Source of the DNA: Homarus americanus
Lineage: Eukaryota > Arthropoda > Malacostraca > Decapoda > Nephropidae
Reading direction: 5' to 3'
Assembly: GCF_018991925.1 (NCBI RefSeq)
Contig: NW_024744482.1
Span: forward strand, 576,001-640,000
DNA: 64,000 bases
Both the position numbers and the translations under genes were made by a program. Of this stretch, positions 1-13,828 are shown one piece after another; position 1 is the first letter of the stretch, and every line of letters starts with the position of its first letter. The notes under the pieces are model-generated. The model worked only from the letters and a program-made list of their open reading frames with translations, had not been told where the DNA came from and did no database searches.

Positions 1-878
1 ATATTACGCGGTCAATATGGATATATATGTGGTCAAAAATTGCCTCCAAATAATAAAATGTAATAAGCTGAAGAAAGAGATATAAGTGAGTTATGCCTAA
101 ACACACTGCATAGAAAACGAGGCACAGGCTAGAGCAAAAATCAAGAGATGATAACTGTGTCTAACCTTCAGGCCTAATAGCACACAGATTCTCTTTTATC
201 GCTACTTTCCCTCCATGACTCTCACTGTATGTTGCCTTGGGGTAAAGTAACAGAAAAGTAAGATTGTCTGGTCGAACATCAAACCATATTGGGTGGTGTG
301 TGAGCGATCTACTACACTGTGTAAAAATAATATATAATGTGTGTAAGCGTGGATTTATATACCAAATTACCATTGCCGTGTTATTTGGGTTATTTTTATT
401 AGTGGTTAATACTAATAAACACAAAATAAAATCTCAAGAAGTAATCCTGTAGTTAAGGCAATAATCCCTTTTCTCAGGAGGTATTGATAACTACTAAATT
501 GGATATGGGAGAGAAATACAATAGGCTATGTGTTTGTTGTTAATTACGGATAGTCCATAATCTTAAATAAAAAAATGTATAGGCCTATTACTATACATTA
601 CTCAGGCAACTCGAGAATAAATAAATCCAAATATCACCACATTAACTCTATTATCTGCATCACTTCCCCCTTTACACCATGATACACTTCCTTGGTCACG
701 CTTTTCCTTGTGTTACAAAAAGACATATTTTAAATAAGAAAATTCACATACACCACTGAAGCATTCTATAAACAGATTTAACCCGGTAATTCAAATGAGG
801 CTATCAATACCTACTGGGTGTTCCAAATTACTTAATAACAACAATACCATGCATTTCTTAGGTGGTGAGGTATATGTA
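1..878. other. AT-rich spacer, no gene seen
   Basis: Stop codons are frequent in all frames, and no splice-flanked open segment, RNA fold or tandem repeat stands out. Confidence 0.6.
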
Positions 879-937
879 CAGTTGCCAGCAAAAGTCCTCC
901 CACAACAGGGCTGTGGGAGGACTTTTGCTGGTAACTG
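879..937. mobile_element. Palindromic mini-element, TA-flanked (mariner-like MITE hairpin)
   Basis: Arms 879-904 and 912-937 are 26-nt inverted repeats with one mismatch, separated by a 7-nt loop. The ends read CAGTTGCCAGC and its complement, and each is flanked directly by TA (877-878 and 938-939). TA duplication plus CAG-type ends is the pattern of Tc1/mariner elements. At 59 bp it has no coding room, so it would be a solo pair of terminal repeats or a foldback MITE. A transcript would form a very stable hairpin. Confidence 0.6.
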
Positions 938-945
938 TACATACC

Positions 946-2580
946 GATATATATATTTGTTAATTATCCAAATGCAGTTAAATTCGCTTCCGGAACACCT
1001 CCCCCCCCCAAAAAAAACATAATCGGACACATCGATATAACTAACCTGCTAGCTATATTAGGTTAGGTGAGTAGGTTTCGGGAACCCCTCTGCTGCTCTT
1101 GAGAATGAAAGTGAACACTCATTGAATTCTGCTAGATTTTAGGAGCAACGAATTTCTGAAAAATGCCAAAGATGATAAACACTGTTCAGTATATCACCCA
1201 GTGCTAATATCAACGTTCAGTAATGGTTTGTTTTAGTTTATAAAAGCCGCTGTTACCATGACTGACTTGTCTTGGTGACATTCTTTCGACGCACTACATA
1301 TACAAAAAAAAGAACGAAGCCTATCGAGGTTTAAGATGCTTACACCAGGTTCGTTTTATCCTCGAGATAAGAAAATGTAACAATATAGTTAACGCAGGTG
1401 CCACCTTTCGTATACTATGACCAAAGTTATAATACGATAAATAACATGACAATATATTACGTGTACTCACCTAGCTGCTGTGTCTGCTCGTGACCGTCAC
1501 TAATCTTACTCAAATTAACAGTAACGATGTAATATGTTATTTAGTCCACTGGAATTATATTAATAATATAAAACGGTAGTCATTATAGTCATTGAAATCC
1601 TTATAATTCGGGTCAAATTGCTTAGCACACGCACTAAAGAACACTTTTGTTTACATAGTGACACGTTTAGTCTGCAGCCGTCACCAGAAATATCACTTTA
1701 ATTAGTTTATAAGTCTTTCAGCGCAGGAATTTCGTTCCATAAATTCTAGAAAGTTTTTTCTATTGCATTAAAAATTCGAAATAAAAAACAAATGCACCCG
1801 TACACACTGACGGCGCCAATAGTTTGGTATGTTGCTGGCAGGTGTTACTTTTTACAATTATGGAAATCTATTTCATTATTCAAAATTTATTTCATCCACC
1901 CTATCCTATACAGGAAATAATAGTAATAAGTAAAAAAAAACAGGACCATAATATTGTTACTCAACAAGGTAATAATCATGTATACAATCAATATAACTTT
2001 CGGAAAGTGTATTACATACGGGCGACAGGACTCTTCCTTCCCCTATCATTATTCTTTATGTTATTAGTAGTATTTATCTATTTTATTATTATTGGTAGCA
2101 GCATTATTATTATTAATATTATTATTTATTCTGTTGTCCAACGGAATGACGAAAAAGAAATGGCCTTCTTTGTGTTAGTGAGATCTGTTCGTACGCCCGG
2201 CAGCGAATACAATTAAAAATCGCGGAAAAACTCTCTCAAGCGGAAAATAACAATGTCATTCAGACAAGGCAGACTAACGCATCCCTAAAAAAAAAGATGA
2301 TAAACAAAGCTAAGACTAATGACAATTCAATATATTTCTTCATTTCATAAAGATCTTTAGAACTGAGTTTGTTTAAAGGTGTTGGAAATTGTAATCTAAT
2401 GCTCTTTAACTGTGTTTGTCTGCGACGTTTAAAACACTTGCTTGATACTTTTGTTCTTCGTCCTGTCAGTTTTAGATGACTTCCCACATCAAAGAAAACT
2501 CATGAGATAGATTCTGCTTACTTATGCAATTTACATGTGCTCTGGAAGAAGATCTTGACTCATTTATTTGACTGTGCCTT
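946..2580. other. Spacer, no gene seen
   Basis: AT-rich sequence with a short TTAGG pair near 1058-1070. The frame open over 1824-2216 is low-complexity ATT-rich sequence near its end and shows no family motif. Confidence 0.5.
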
Positions 2581-2690
2581 TACCTCTTTTTCGCCTCTCC
2601 CTTTCTTCTTCATCTCTCCTTCTCTTCGGTACCTCTCCCTCTCTTCGGTACCTCTCCCTCTCTTCCTAACCTCTCCCCTCTTACTCGGAT
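2581..2690. repeat. Degenerate 20-bp pyrimidine repeat
   Basis: Around four units of the type CTCTTCGGTACCTCTCCCT follow one another; two are identical and the outer ones are diverged. Confidence 0.6.
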
Positions 2691-3489
2691 TTCTTTTAGC
2701 CAGGCAGCGATGAGCACACTGCATGTCACTTCATCACAACCTCGACGTGACCAAGGAACACCTCTTGACCTGGTACGCCCTCTGCCAGCTTCCCTTGGTC
2801 TCATTGTTTGACGAAGCTCCTGCCTTACCCAATGGACCATGTTTAACAAGATCTCGGAGTCTGCTGCCGTGTCTGCTCTATTTGTGGTCTGCTGTCTGCT
2901 TATTCCTGGTGGCTATTTTAAATATTTTTCCCCTTTTTTCAGTGTTTTTATCAAGATTGCAGTGTCTGCTTTATTTATGATCTGCTATATGTTATTTGTT
3001 TGTCTTTTGTTTGAGAAATCTTTGTGTATCCGCCGAGATTTGGGAAAAAACCCCAAATATAGAAACAAAGAAAATGTGGCTTCTATCAACACACAAAAGA
3101 TACCCAACTATTACAAAATCTGCTCCAAGTTGTTCAAAGACCCACGTCCTGTTATTACTGATATATATTTTGGGTTTTTCTAGGTACGTTATGCTTAGTC
3201 TTCTTCCAATCTTATTACCTCCTTAGGCTAGTCTTCCTCTCTTGAGCACCCGAACACATAGCACCTGCCGCGTTCTTGCCTGACAGGGAAGGATACTGTG
3301 ACATGGACAGCCCCCGATCAAGGTGTGTTCCTTTGTGACAGCTGCTCTCATTAACAGCTGCGTCCTTGTGACAGCCGTGTCCTGCTTGATAGCTGGACTT
3401 ATCTGTCTGGAGGCTGTTGCTGTCTGTATCCCACACCACTCATGTGAACACCGCCACTGCCACGTGACATCTGCACGCAACTAACTCTG

Positions 3490-3690
3490 GCTGTTTTTTT
3501 TTGGCTGAACCCGATGTGGATTATGTCATCGCTAATTGAACTTAGTAACGTGGACTATGTGGCCTCCTGTGCTCAATGAGTCCAACATGGATTGTTTGGT
3601 TATTGATTGAACTCTGCGTGGATTGTGTGGTACCTTTTTGAACTTAGCGTGGACTTTGACGTGCCTTTTTGACCTTAGTGTGGATTCGTT
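3490..3690. repeat. Degenerate repeat, about 45-50 bp unit
   Basis: The motif GAACTTAGYGTGGATT recurs four to five times (for example near 3538, 3608, 3640 and 3670) with short indels. It looks like an old minisatellite. Confidence 0.4.
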
Positions 3691-3699
3691 GGGATTCTT

Positions 3700-6480
3700 T
3701 GTTGAACTAAATACTCCTTAAGCAAATTCCAGTTGTCTTACGGTAAATAAGCTAAATACTCAGTTAGTATGACTCAGTAGATCTTCTTTGTCAATTATCT
3801 TCCATTTCCTCATCTCACTCGACTTTTCTCTTAAGGCTTACAGTTTCAGGTTGTATGTAAAAAGAATGTAAGAATGTGTGTGTGTGTTGGAGGGGAGTGC
3901 GAGGAGACCAAGGATAACTATTTTCCACTGGATATAAGATAAACAAAATATTACTTAAATACTGTGAAAAATGAATATGCAAATGTAGACAGCTGTTAAT
4001 GAAAGACACACACACACACACAAACACACAGGGAGGAAGCTGTTAACACATGCCACTATAATTCCCAGACCTTAAATTCTCTCAGTGTTACAGTTCAACT
4101 TTTAAGCTACGTATCATTGCTTCCTTTTTCCTTCGTCTGCTTCATCTCACCAATTAGATCAGCGAGAGTTCCTTTGTTCTGGCCACTATTGTTTTTTCCC
4201 CTTTTCCCCCTAAAGGAACTACATTTCCTTGACGTGGTAATCAAGTTGTAAGAATTTTGACATCCGGAACGTTATATAGTGTGATGGTGACCCGAGGAAA
4301 AATATTGCTTATGGTTGTTTTATCTTGTGACAATTAATGTTTCCTTTATGGCTCACGGAGTTGCAGCTGTTACTGTTGTTGTCTGAAGTGTTTGTATTAT
4401 GTCTCTCTGTCTGTTAATGACTACAGCGTTTAATGACCATCGCTTATCTACTTCAAGGTTTGTAATCGTGGAATTACCGCCATTAAAGTGTTACACTGAC
4501 AGATAATCCTCAGACATACTTTGTATATAAATATAAGAAAGAAAACACAAGTATTTTTCTCTTGGCTGCATAATATCTTCATGTAAAATGTAAATACAAG
4601 CATGTAGTTTAGAGTTGCTGATCCGTGCAAGAAAACATCAGTATTTTGCCTCAACCCGTAGTGTTGTGCAGTGATCCAGTGATGTAGTATGACAGTTATA
4701 CCCTATAAACTATCCCTTAGATGAGATAATTAGCGCACTGTGGTAATTAATAAGCAGTTATAGTAGTAGATAAGTATGTTTGTGGGCCCATAGTCGACCC
4801 TGTGTGGTGTGTACCGTGTATGGTCTCGGTGTGGTCGGTTTCAAGTATGCTCGGCGGTATGTGTCGGATCTGTCGGTAGTAAATATTGATAATTGACAGC
4901 ATAATATTGGGTGTGGAAGGGAATTACGACTCTTAATAATACTTTGGCGTCCAGCTTTTAGTCAGTATTGACGTAGAGAAAACAGAGATGAATATGTGGT
5001 CTCTGGATTTTGATGTCTAATAAGCATATATTTTTTCCCCCTTACTACAATATTATCCTTATACACGACACATAAACGTACAGATTTATCCCACTGGAGA
5101 CGGTGTTGCTGCAGTGCCCCATTGACCTTGACCTCTGATCCAGTTTCAAAGAAATGACCCAAACCACTACCGGGTGACCTGTATTTTAACCCCAGACGGC
5201 GAACAAGAGGGCTAGGGGGGAGGCGGATGGCTTGAGAGTCTGTAGAGTCACTGGTGCAGACTGACTGACTCAAACCACTCTTCCTCCTTCTCTTTCCTCC
5301 CTTGAGCTATGTCACATCTCCACCTCTTCCCCTTCCCTATCCTTGAACTATATCACCTCCACCACTCCCTCACCTCCTGCATCTCATCCCGTAAATGACA
5401 TCTCCCACCCCCCTCCTCCTCCTCCCCCACACCCCCCCTACCGTGACCCATACAAGGGACCTCTTCCCCGCCAGGTGTGTGAGGCGGTGATCACGATAGT
5501 CATAATGTGTGACGCACGAATACTACTAAACTTCCCCACCAAGCTCGACATCAGATAAAGGCTGTCACACCGTGTATTTCACTCACTCCCGGAGATAATC
5601 ACGACTTACACCTCACGGACGATAGCGACCCCAAGAGTAATCTCCAGCGATAACGATGAAGCAGAAAAAAAGAATCTTAAGAGAGACATTACGTGGTTCC
5701 GCTGATGTGATCACGTGTTACATATCATAATAATGATTGAAAAGGAATAGATTTTTCGAGGGTGGAAGATCGGTGAGGGGTTGAAGGGCGCCTTGACCCA
5801 CGGCCCACATCACCCACGACTCACGATCACCGAATTAACTTCTCCCTCGACAAACGGTCTTGGAAAATATCTCTCTCTATATATTTATTAACCAGTGAGC
5901 ATTTTTCAGACTACGCTCACCCCTCCATGGAATGTTTACTGCTTATCCATCATCAGACAAATTTACGCCATTAACAAAGACCATAAAACCATCAAAGATA
6001 TATAATCAAGATAAGATTTTCGGCCGTGTTAAGATTCCTAATGGAGTCCTTATGGAGCATTATCGACGGGATGTTTTAATATCCTTTAACTGAGTTCTTA
6101 AGGAGTGTACTGATTGGCGGTGTTTACATCGATGACAACGAATAGCATTGTAAATTCTTCGAGGAAAGTTTTATTTAAGAGAAGGTTATCGCCCCTGCTC
6201 GACCGCCATGGCTTTCTGACGTCATGTATTCCCAGCTAAATTTACGTCACCAGTTAACGAATAAATTACCCACAAGTTTATGCACAAATTAAAAGATCTT
6301 CATAAATTTTAACTTGTTGTTTGGTTGTAGAGGCTGAAAAAATTGGCGGTGCTTGAATACCTGGTCAGTTAGTCTTTAATTGAGTTATAAGAACAACTAA
6401 AAACAATTGACCAGATTTTGTTATATTTTTTGTTTTAAATAAAGAACTAAGACATATTATCGACGTTTACTGCTCAATTG
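3700..6480. other. Spacer with short CA/TG tracts, no gene seen
   Basis: Short TG and CA runs lie at about 3873-3888 and 4006-4030, and a C-rich stretch at 5400-5450. The 103-codon frame on the minus strand at 4962-5273 has mixed composition but no recognised motif. Confidence 0.5.
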
Positions 6481-6482
6481 AC

Positions 6483-6488
<6 letters not shown>

Positions 6489-6571
<83 letters not shown>
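6489..6571. repeat. (ATA)n microsatellite
   Basis: About 27 uninterrupted ATA units. Confidence 0.95.
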
Positions 6572-6871
6572 CTTAAAATAATCATAATCACAAATCCCCA
6601 CACACACACAACGGTTTGCCCAGACTTGAGGCACAAATCTGGAAACATCAGACCGTAAAACTCAGAACATTGTTAGCGAGTGACTTATTCAACACACCGT
6701 AAGGGGATGGTAATAACTAGTGAGATAGTTGACACTCTAATATGGAAATTTGTAATTATCTCCAAGTGAGGCGAAGGAACGAGAGAAGGAGGATGTTGGT
6801 TGTGTTTACGTGTGTGTATGTTGTTGTTGTTCCTGTACGTGTTACCTTTTGTCGCCATAACTGTTATCGTA

Positions 6872-6900
6872 GTGTGTGTGTGTGTGTGTGTGTATGTGTG
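6872..6900. repeat. (TG)n microsatellite
   Basis: TG run with one TA interruption. Confidence 0.9.
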
Positions 6901-9000
6901 TAAAATAGTTTGGGTAAGTTTTGGGTCAAATAGGGCAAGGAACCTCTGATTAAAGCCATGCAATATCGGTACTGTACCATCCCAGCGAGCATTAGAGGTA
7001 TATTTCCCAGTCATCTAAAATATCACCACAACTCCCTCATCTTATATGTACTTAATCCAGCTATAACTAATTACCGAGATATTGCTTTTGGTTCACTGAG
7101 TTAATTAGTAATACGAAATGCCTGATAAATATGAAAAAGATTATGTAATATTTTCATATTATCGCAATTTTTTTTTCCTCTACACTTCTCATTAAACTTG
7201 AAGTACCGTAATACCTATTATGCTTGACTCGTCACAGTTAACTAATACAAAAATTTCTTCGGCATAATTAACTATAAAAAACAAATCACGACTTCCAGTT
7301 AGCCGCAACCATAACTGCTGTCCTCAAAGAAAGGAAAAAGGAAAGAAGCATTTCTCTGGAGGCTGCAAGTTATCTTTATAGGTGTTCAGGAGGGTGTGCT
7401 TCATTACCTCCAAGATTACCTGGCCTCAGCACGCAGCCCCCACACACCCTCCTCCAAAACTTACTCTTCACGATTAATTGCCTACGATTCCTGACCCCCC
7501 TATCCATCGGGAGCTATAATTAGACATCTTCTCTTGACGCTGATTACTGACTCTCCACAGCTGAGGGGGTAAGACCGTGCGCACCCTCTCAAAGACTTTG
7601 TATTTCACCATCAGTTTTCATGTACAGCGTAGCTCATGGCGCGTAATTTAAGCTTCGGGGAATGAATTTTTAAAAAAGGTTTATGTCCCCTTTTGTTAGA
7701 AGCTTCGTCTTTCGTCTCAATAGAGTTAATTTGAGCGGCTGGGAAAGATGGCTGTGTGTTAATATCTCAGGTGGGCGTCGCCTTGATATCATCTTACTGG
7801 GTGGACGAGTCAGTGTTTAGCAAGGAAAATATCGATACAGGGAGTGAGAGAGCGAGCTTGGTATTTCTTGAGCTGAACAACATTTAGATAAATCTAGCTT
7901 GATTTATTTCCACCTTCTTCACTGTACCTCAAGTAAGTGTTTAACCTCGTGTACTAGCGCTGAGCATTGCTACAGGAGCCCAAAACCATGTAGTTGTAGG
8001 CATTACTCCACGAGCTGTCTTTGAACACTTGGTACAGGATCCTGCCAGGGGAGTGGATTTACGACAGGGCGACCATACAAACCATCCTGAAGGCTCTTTG
8101 GGGAACATAATAGAACTCCATCTTAAAAGTGTGACTTAATCTCTTAAATTACTGTCCTTGAACCTCTTGGCCATGCAGTCCCTCCCGGAATGACTTAAGG
8201 TTAGATTAAGAAACATGTGTATTAGTAGTAAGGGCGAACTATATCGTTGTTTACGTTTGGAAAGGTGGTGTTGATGTCCCAAACTGTCACCCTCTCGAGA
8301 AACTGCTATAAATGCCTTACTTTTTCTACCATTCACTGTTTATATCTATCTCGTTTTACTGTGTAGTTTCTTTCATTATATATTCTTTCTCCGTTGTCTC
8401 TTTCATGTGCATCTCTCACTTCTCCTATCTCTCTCTCTTCCTTTTCTAGATCTCTCACCTCCAACATCAACCCTCATCGCAAAGTCAATGTATACAAACT
8501 TTAAATATAATAAACTAATTGATAAACCTCAACTAGAGAAGTCCATTCATAACTTGTAACTACAGAATCCAATTGGTAAATATAGTCTCCCGGAGGAATA
8601 AAGTCGAGAGACGGGCATTAAATACGAGAAAAAAAAACAAATGAACATCGTATAAACACAACATGAGAAAAATAACCTAAATCAAGGACAGTATCTATCT
8701 ACTTAAGGTAATTATAGTCATGAACGTCAGTAATAATAAAAAGGATAAGTGACGTTATAATTACTATAATTGACTGGTGAACATTTCATTATAAAGACAG
8801 GCCAGATGTAATGGGTTCCTTCCCTTATTCATGTTACTTATATAAACAATGGTGGTGATAATGATGGCAATGGCGATTATGATTATTAATAGTAACTATA
8901 ACTGCTTAGAATCTCCTTCATATTAATGTTGCAAAAATAATGATTAATTATCAATAATACTAATACTATAACAAATAACATGACAACAATAGTAATAATA
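6901..9000. other. Spacer, no gene seen
   Basis: AT-rich, with a pyrimidine-rich stretch at 8370-8470. No open frame with plausible coding composition was seen. Confidence 0.5.
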
Positions 9001-9004
9001 ATAA

Positions 9005-9080
9005 TGAGGAGGTGGAGAAGGAGGAGGAGGAGGTAAAGGAAGAGGAAGAGGCGGAGAAGCAGGAGGTGGAGGAGGCGGAG
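9005..9080. repeat. GGA/GAA-rich purine tract
   Basis: Imperfect GAG and GGA triplets, almost pure purine on the plus strand. Confidence 0.8.
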
Positions 9081-9084
9081 TGTG

Positions 9085-10710
9085 CGTTGTCCCGCGCGGA
9101 AATTTTTCTAGGAGGCAAAAATGTTCACCCCAGGCGTTGTTTTTCACGCTCTGGATGGACGGCATTTAACAATTCAGAAAATATTTAAATTATAAGATAA
9201 TCAAGAGGAAGGCTGTATGTAGAGTATGCATTTGGTATATTGTCAAATAAGCGCAGGGGAATATTTCATCGACCACTAAATGTGAACATTGATTTTGGTG
9301 TTGATATAGTCAAAGCAATCAATACTGACGATACGTTATTCACAAGATATGAATATCATGCCTTTAGCAGGGTGGAAGGTTGGCGAACAAATGTAGGGAT
9401 ACATTTAGTATTTAATTTAACAATGATGTCAGAAAAGTGGTATGGCAGTTGGGACAAATATTATGAGTATGTATGTATGGGTAACTGAGATATGGAAGAG
9501 TTATGTTATCCAAATAAAAATAAAATGAGATACCTGTGTTGTTTTTCTTGCTTTTCTTTTCATAACCTTCAATGAGTGAGCGCTGCTAAGTACCCCGTAA
9601 TATACTGTAGGTCGCTCTTGAACTTCCACTATCAAGATGGCTGCCATGACGCTGTTCTGTAATATTTCATTAGTCATTATTCATGTTCAAATTACTTATA
9701 TGTATAATATTATATAGTTTAATACAATACATACTATTTATAAATATCCAAAATGCATATTCATAATACACAACTACTTAAAAATACATATAAAACAAAT
9801 CACGGGAGTAAGAGCCCCTACCGGAGATGCCGTGCCACTGACGCGCGGGAGAACATCATCGCGTGAAGTAGTCCTTCGCCATATGAACCATTATAAAAAT
9901 CAAGAATTATAGCAATAATTTTGAGGTGAAATGAAGTTCCTAATTCCTATTATTATTTTTATTTCCATCTATTTCCTCCCTGCGCATAGGAAAATGTTAC
10001 GTGATGTGATTAACAACATTATGAATATTCCTGAAATGGTAAGAGTATCGTATCCATTAAGACGCTGTCAACCTAACGGGAGTATGGCGCCAATCTGTGT
10101 CCGTGAGTGATAACTTAATCTATAACTACTTAAAAAAAATATTTCTGACTGTTTTGGTGTACTAACTTGGTAAATGAACCCTTGTGGAATATTAGAGAAC
10201 AATAATCATACGACGAAAGGACTTTTAAACTTTGTAAAGCATGTAAAGGAAACTGGTGTAGTATTACGAGGTGACGCGATGCAGTCTTCACAACATACCA
10301 ATGGTCTACAAATATATTTGACATGAATTATTTACTAGCAAGATGCCAAAGTAGACCATATTCTTAACACACGAGTGATATAAAGTGATAAATTGACAAG
10401 GTAAGCTTTAATTTGAGTTTGATGTTGTACGCTATTTATTTTTACTTTTTTCCTGTGGCGCTGTCATTGTCAGCAGCACAGTTGGGTAAGTACAGTAAGT
10501 GAAGTGTTTTAGTTACTAATGTTACTTGAATGATATGTGACAGTATATTAATCCGTTTTAAATATAAAACATGCTTCACCGAGACCATTAAATGCCCTAG
10601 GGTTTTTTTAATAGATCAGATACTCGTCTTCACGTATTGTGTGATTTTTTCGCCTTTAGTAGCGTAGTATGTTTAAGTTCTATTTATTCTTGTTCGTCAA
10701 AGTATTAGTC
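9085..10710. other. Spacer, no gene seen
   Basis: The 82-codon frame at 9240-9488 has mixed composition but no motif I know and no splice support. A short GC-richer island lies at 9800-9890. Confidence 0.5.
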
Positions 10711-10716
10711 TTGGCA

Positions 10717-10998
<282 letters not shown>

Positions 10999-11039
10999 TT
11001 TTAATGTCTCGTACCTCAAGATTCTCTGTGCCTCTAAAG

Positions 11040-12440
11040 TATTACCCCATTCACCATATTGTATACACTGTATGCCCAGACCGACATATGAATTCACACT
11101 ATTTCTCAGCAAGTTCTCCAGTATACTGAACACTACCAAGGTCTTATATACCCACAAACTCCTAACCCTTGGACTATGTGTGACTAATAGCCTTGGTATT
11201 ACTCATATGCGGTATACTTGGTGCTAGTATAGCCATATACCCCCACCACACGCAGTATACCCGACATTATTTTGACAATAATGCAAAAAAATAATTACAT
11301 AGGAGAACTGGACCACAGTTCCGTAAAAAAAAAAAAAACCTGCGTTACCATATTTAAAAAAAATACGTGCGTTGAAATACGATCTAATTCATTGTTAGAG
11401 TAGAATTTATATATCAGATATCATTATAACTTATGGCATCAATTTGTTTTGCGATAAAAGTTTCTATTATGACATATAGAAACGTACATTGAAATTAACG
11501 TCAATGCCCTCTTTGTGTGGGGTATATTTACTCGGCTACAGTATACTTTATTGACAAGAGATAATTGTTCACAGACATCAAAAGTCATTCATTGGTAAAC
11601 TTAATGAAATATTGTTTGATTCCAACTTATTCTGGAGCACATACAGAAAAAATTACATTGAAATAAATATAAAATGCTTTGTTAAGTTGAATATAATTAT
11701 ATTAGATATTAATTTAAGACAAGAGATACACAAGGTAAGTAGGAGGCTGTCTACTAAACATTACCTTCCAGTGGACATATTTTGCTATTTACATCACGTC
11801 TTGGCGGGGCTAATCAAGGTTCGCTCGTCTCCTTGATATAATACAACCTATGTTAAAAAACACATGTATACACGACGTATTAATTGTTAATTGCAGCATA
11901 CGAATGACTAAATTACACCCCGGTACAGAGTTCTCCTCGACTGCGATGTAAATAGTGTTCGTCAGATTTACGGTGAATAGGTGTTTGGGGGAGGGCGGGA
12001 AGACCAGATCTTAAAGTAGGGTTATAAATTAACAGCTTATCTCGCCTCTATAGAATATACTAAGACTTGCCCCATTTTAATAGAGATTTATAACATGTAA
12101 TCTGGATATAACGACATATCATACTGGGAAATGTAAAGGTTTTTCCCTGCTGTAGAAATCAATTTCATACAGTGAGTCTTCCTGCAGCAGTCATACATAC
12201 AACTGTAAAGTGTACATTTATGTTGGCTACAGCCATGTACACCATTGTGCACTCATGTCCATCTGTGTGTATCTTTACTTTGTGTATTTGTTTGCGACTA
12301 TATCGTGTGGACTTCCAGCTGCGTCCACCTCAGCTGTGTACATGCATCAACAAACGCATACGGTAAAAGAATATTAATGGGATGCGCGCGTGTGTGTGTT
12401 CCTGTGTGCATTTATTTGCATTTCTTCTATGTACGTTTCC
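11040..12440. other. Spacer with scattered GTATAC motifs, no gene seen
   Basis: 11040-11270 holds several GTATAC or TATACC motifs resembling those in 12.66-13.4 kb. The remainder is AT-rich. A donor-like CACAAG|GTAAGT lies at 11729-11740 but no coding frame supports it. Confidence 0.4.
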
Positions 12441-12450
12441 TCGGCTTACA

Positions 12451-12474
12451 TCACACACACACACACACACACAC
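12451..12474. repeat. (CA)n microsatellite
   Basis: Twelve CA units. Confidence 0.9.
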
Positions 12475-12659
12475 AAAGGTTGAATTACAGGCTCTGGTTG
12501 CTATGAGGTTGGCGCTACCTTTGTCATTACCATCACCATCACACGGCGGCTCCTCACTGCCTTCATTGTTTACTGAAGGATATACGACTCATTAATCTCC
12601 ACGAAAAGACTTGAATGCCAGAGAGATATACTGTCGTTCTTGTGGAGGCTCCGGCCGGC

Positions 12660-13400
12660 CCTCTCACCTGTTAGTATGTTGGGTATACCTGAAGCTTAAT
12701 TATACTAACTCCAGGTATATGGGATTGTTTTTTGGAAGTATACTGTATGTTGATTATGGTAACGTTGGGTATATTGAATGGATATGCTAACTCCAGGCAT
12801 ATGGAATTGTGTTATGGAGGTATATGTAGTATACTAATATCAGGTATACTCCAGGCTTGTTGGAAGTTATGCTAACTGGTATACTGTGGGATGAATAGGC
12901 TAATCATTTTTCGAGGTATGTTTCGTTACGTAGATATTGTATATACTAGAGTGTGGTTGGAGTATGTGGTTGTGCTAACATTAGGTTTGCAGGAGTGTGG
13001 TTGGAGGTATGTGATTATATCTGTGTCAGGTATACCAGATGTTCTAGGGTATGTGGATATGTCAACGTCGAGTATACTGCACACACAGTAAATATACTCA
13101 CGTCAGGCATACAGTTCGTGGTGAGGGTATGTGGGTATACTAACGTTTGGTATATTATAAAGTGGTGGAGAAGAACGTGACTAAACTAACATATCAGGAT
13201 ATACTTTAAACTGTATTATGAAATTGCGAGGTATATATAGTGTTAAATGCCTAGTTATGCCTACAATAGATAAATACAAAGTGAGATGAGGGTAAATTAT
13301 GTGGTTATACCTATGTGGGGCATACTCGTGTGCACTTGGTGAAAATATGGTTATACTCACCTGAGGTATAACTACACCATGTGATGAGGATATACTAGTA
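12660..13400. repeat. Degenerate GTATAC-rich old satellite
   Basis: Motifs such as GGTATACT, CTAACTCCAGGTATAT and GGAAGTATACT recur at irregular 40-60 bp spacing across about 740 bp. Units are heavily diverged, so the consensus is uncertain. Confidence 0.5.
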
Positions 13401-13650
13401 ACGGACCTGTGAGATGGTCGCTGCGTTACTTATGGCCTGGACTTAAAAGAGCTTGTTGCTTACTGTGTTATAAATAGCCTAATAAAGACCCCGATGTTCT
13501 GGCCAGTGTAAAGTGGGTTCCATCCACCCTGAGTACTAAGTCTCTTCTGTACACAAGGTGACAGTGAGGCCGACACTGCACTTGACCACCTTCACAACCT
13601 CACGTGTAAAATTAGATACTGATAGCCACCCGCAGGTTGTTGAACGAGGG

Positions 13651-13720
13651 GTCGTTCTAAGTGCGAACCAATAACCATTAGGATAGGAAACGAGCGCTGT
13701 ATCCACTCAGCCACCACATC
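13651..13720 (-). mobile_element. tRNA-like SINE head fragment
   Basis: Read on the minus strand, GTGGCTGAGTGGATACAGCG resembles a tRNA D-arm and pol III A box. About 45 nt later comes TTGGTTCG, resembling a B box. The anticodon arm is decayed. It shares its head with the element at 13829 and the one at 62557. Confidence 0.55.
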
Positions 13721-13828
13721 CATTGTAGCAGGTAAGATATAAATTCGATAATTAATGAGAAGTTAGTTTTGTCAAGGTAGAAGGCATCGAGTGTGATATA
13801 TAATCTACTTATCTGGGAGGGGGAGGGG

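Noticed and set aside
4962..5273. 103-codon minus-strand frame of mixed composition
   Set aside because: No recognised motif, no splice signals at its edges, and the start lies in ordinary spacer; kept only as a note.
9240..9488. 82-codon plus-strand frame of mixed composition
   Set aside because: Reads less repetitive than most, but has no family motif, poor start context and AT-rich surroundings; not enough to call.
9639..9652. YY1/Pho-like AAGATGGCTGCCAT as a Polycomb response element (also 21472 and 34423)
   Set aside because: Isolated short motifs with no clustered partner sites; not enough to call a regulatory element.
11729..11740. Splice donor CACAAG|GTAAGT as evidence of an exon
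   Set aside because: The upstream sequence is AT-rich with no acceptor or plausible coding frame.
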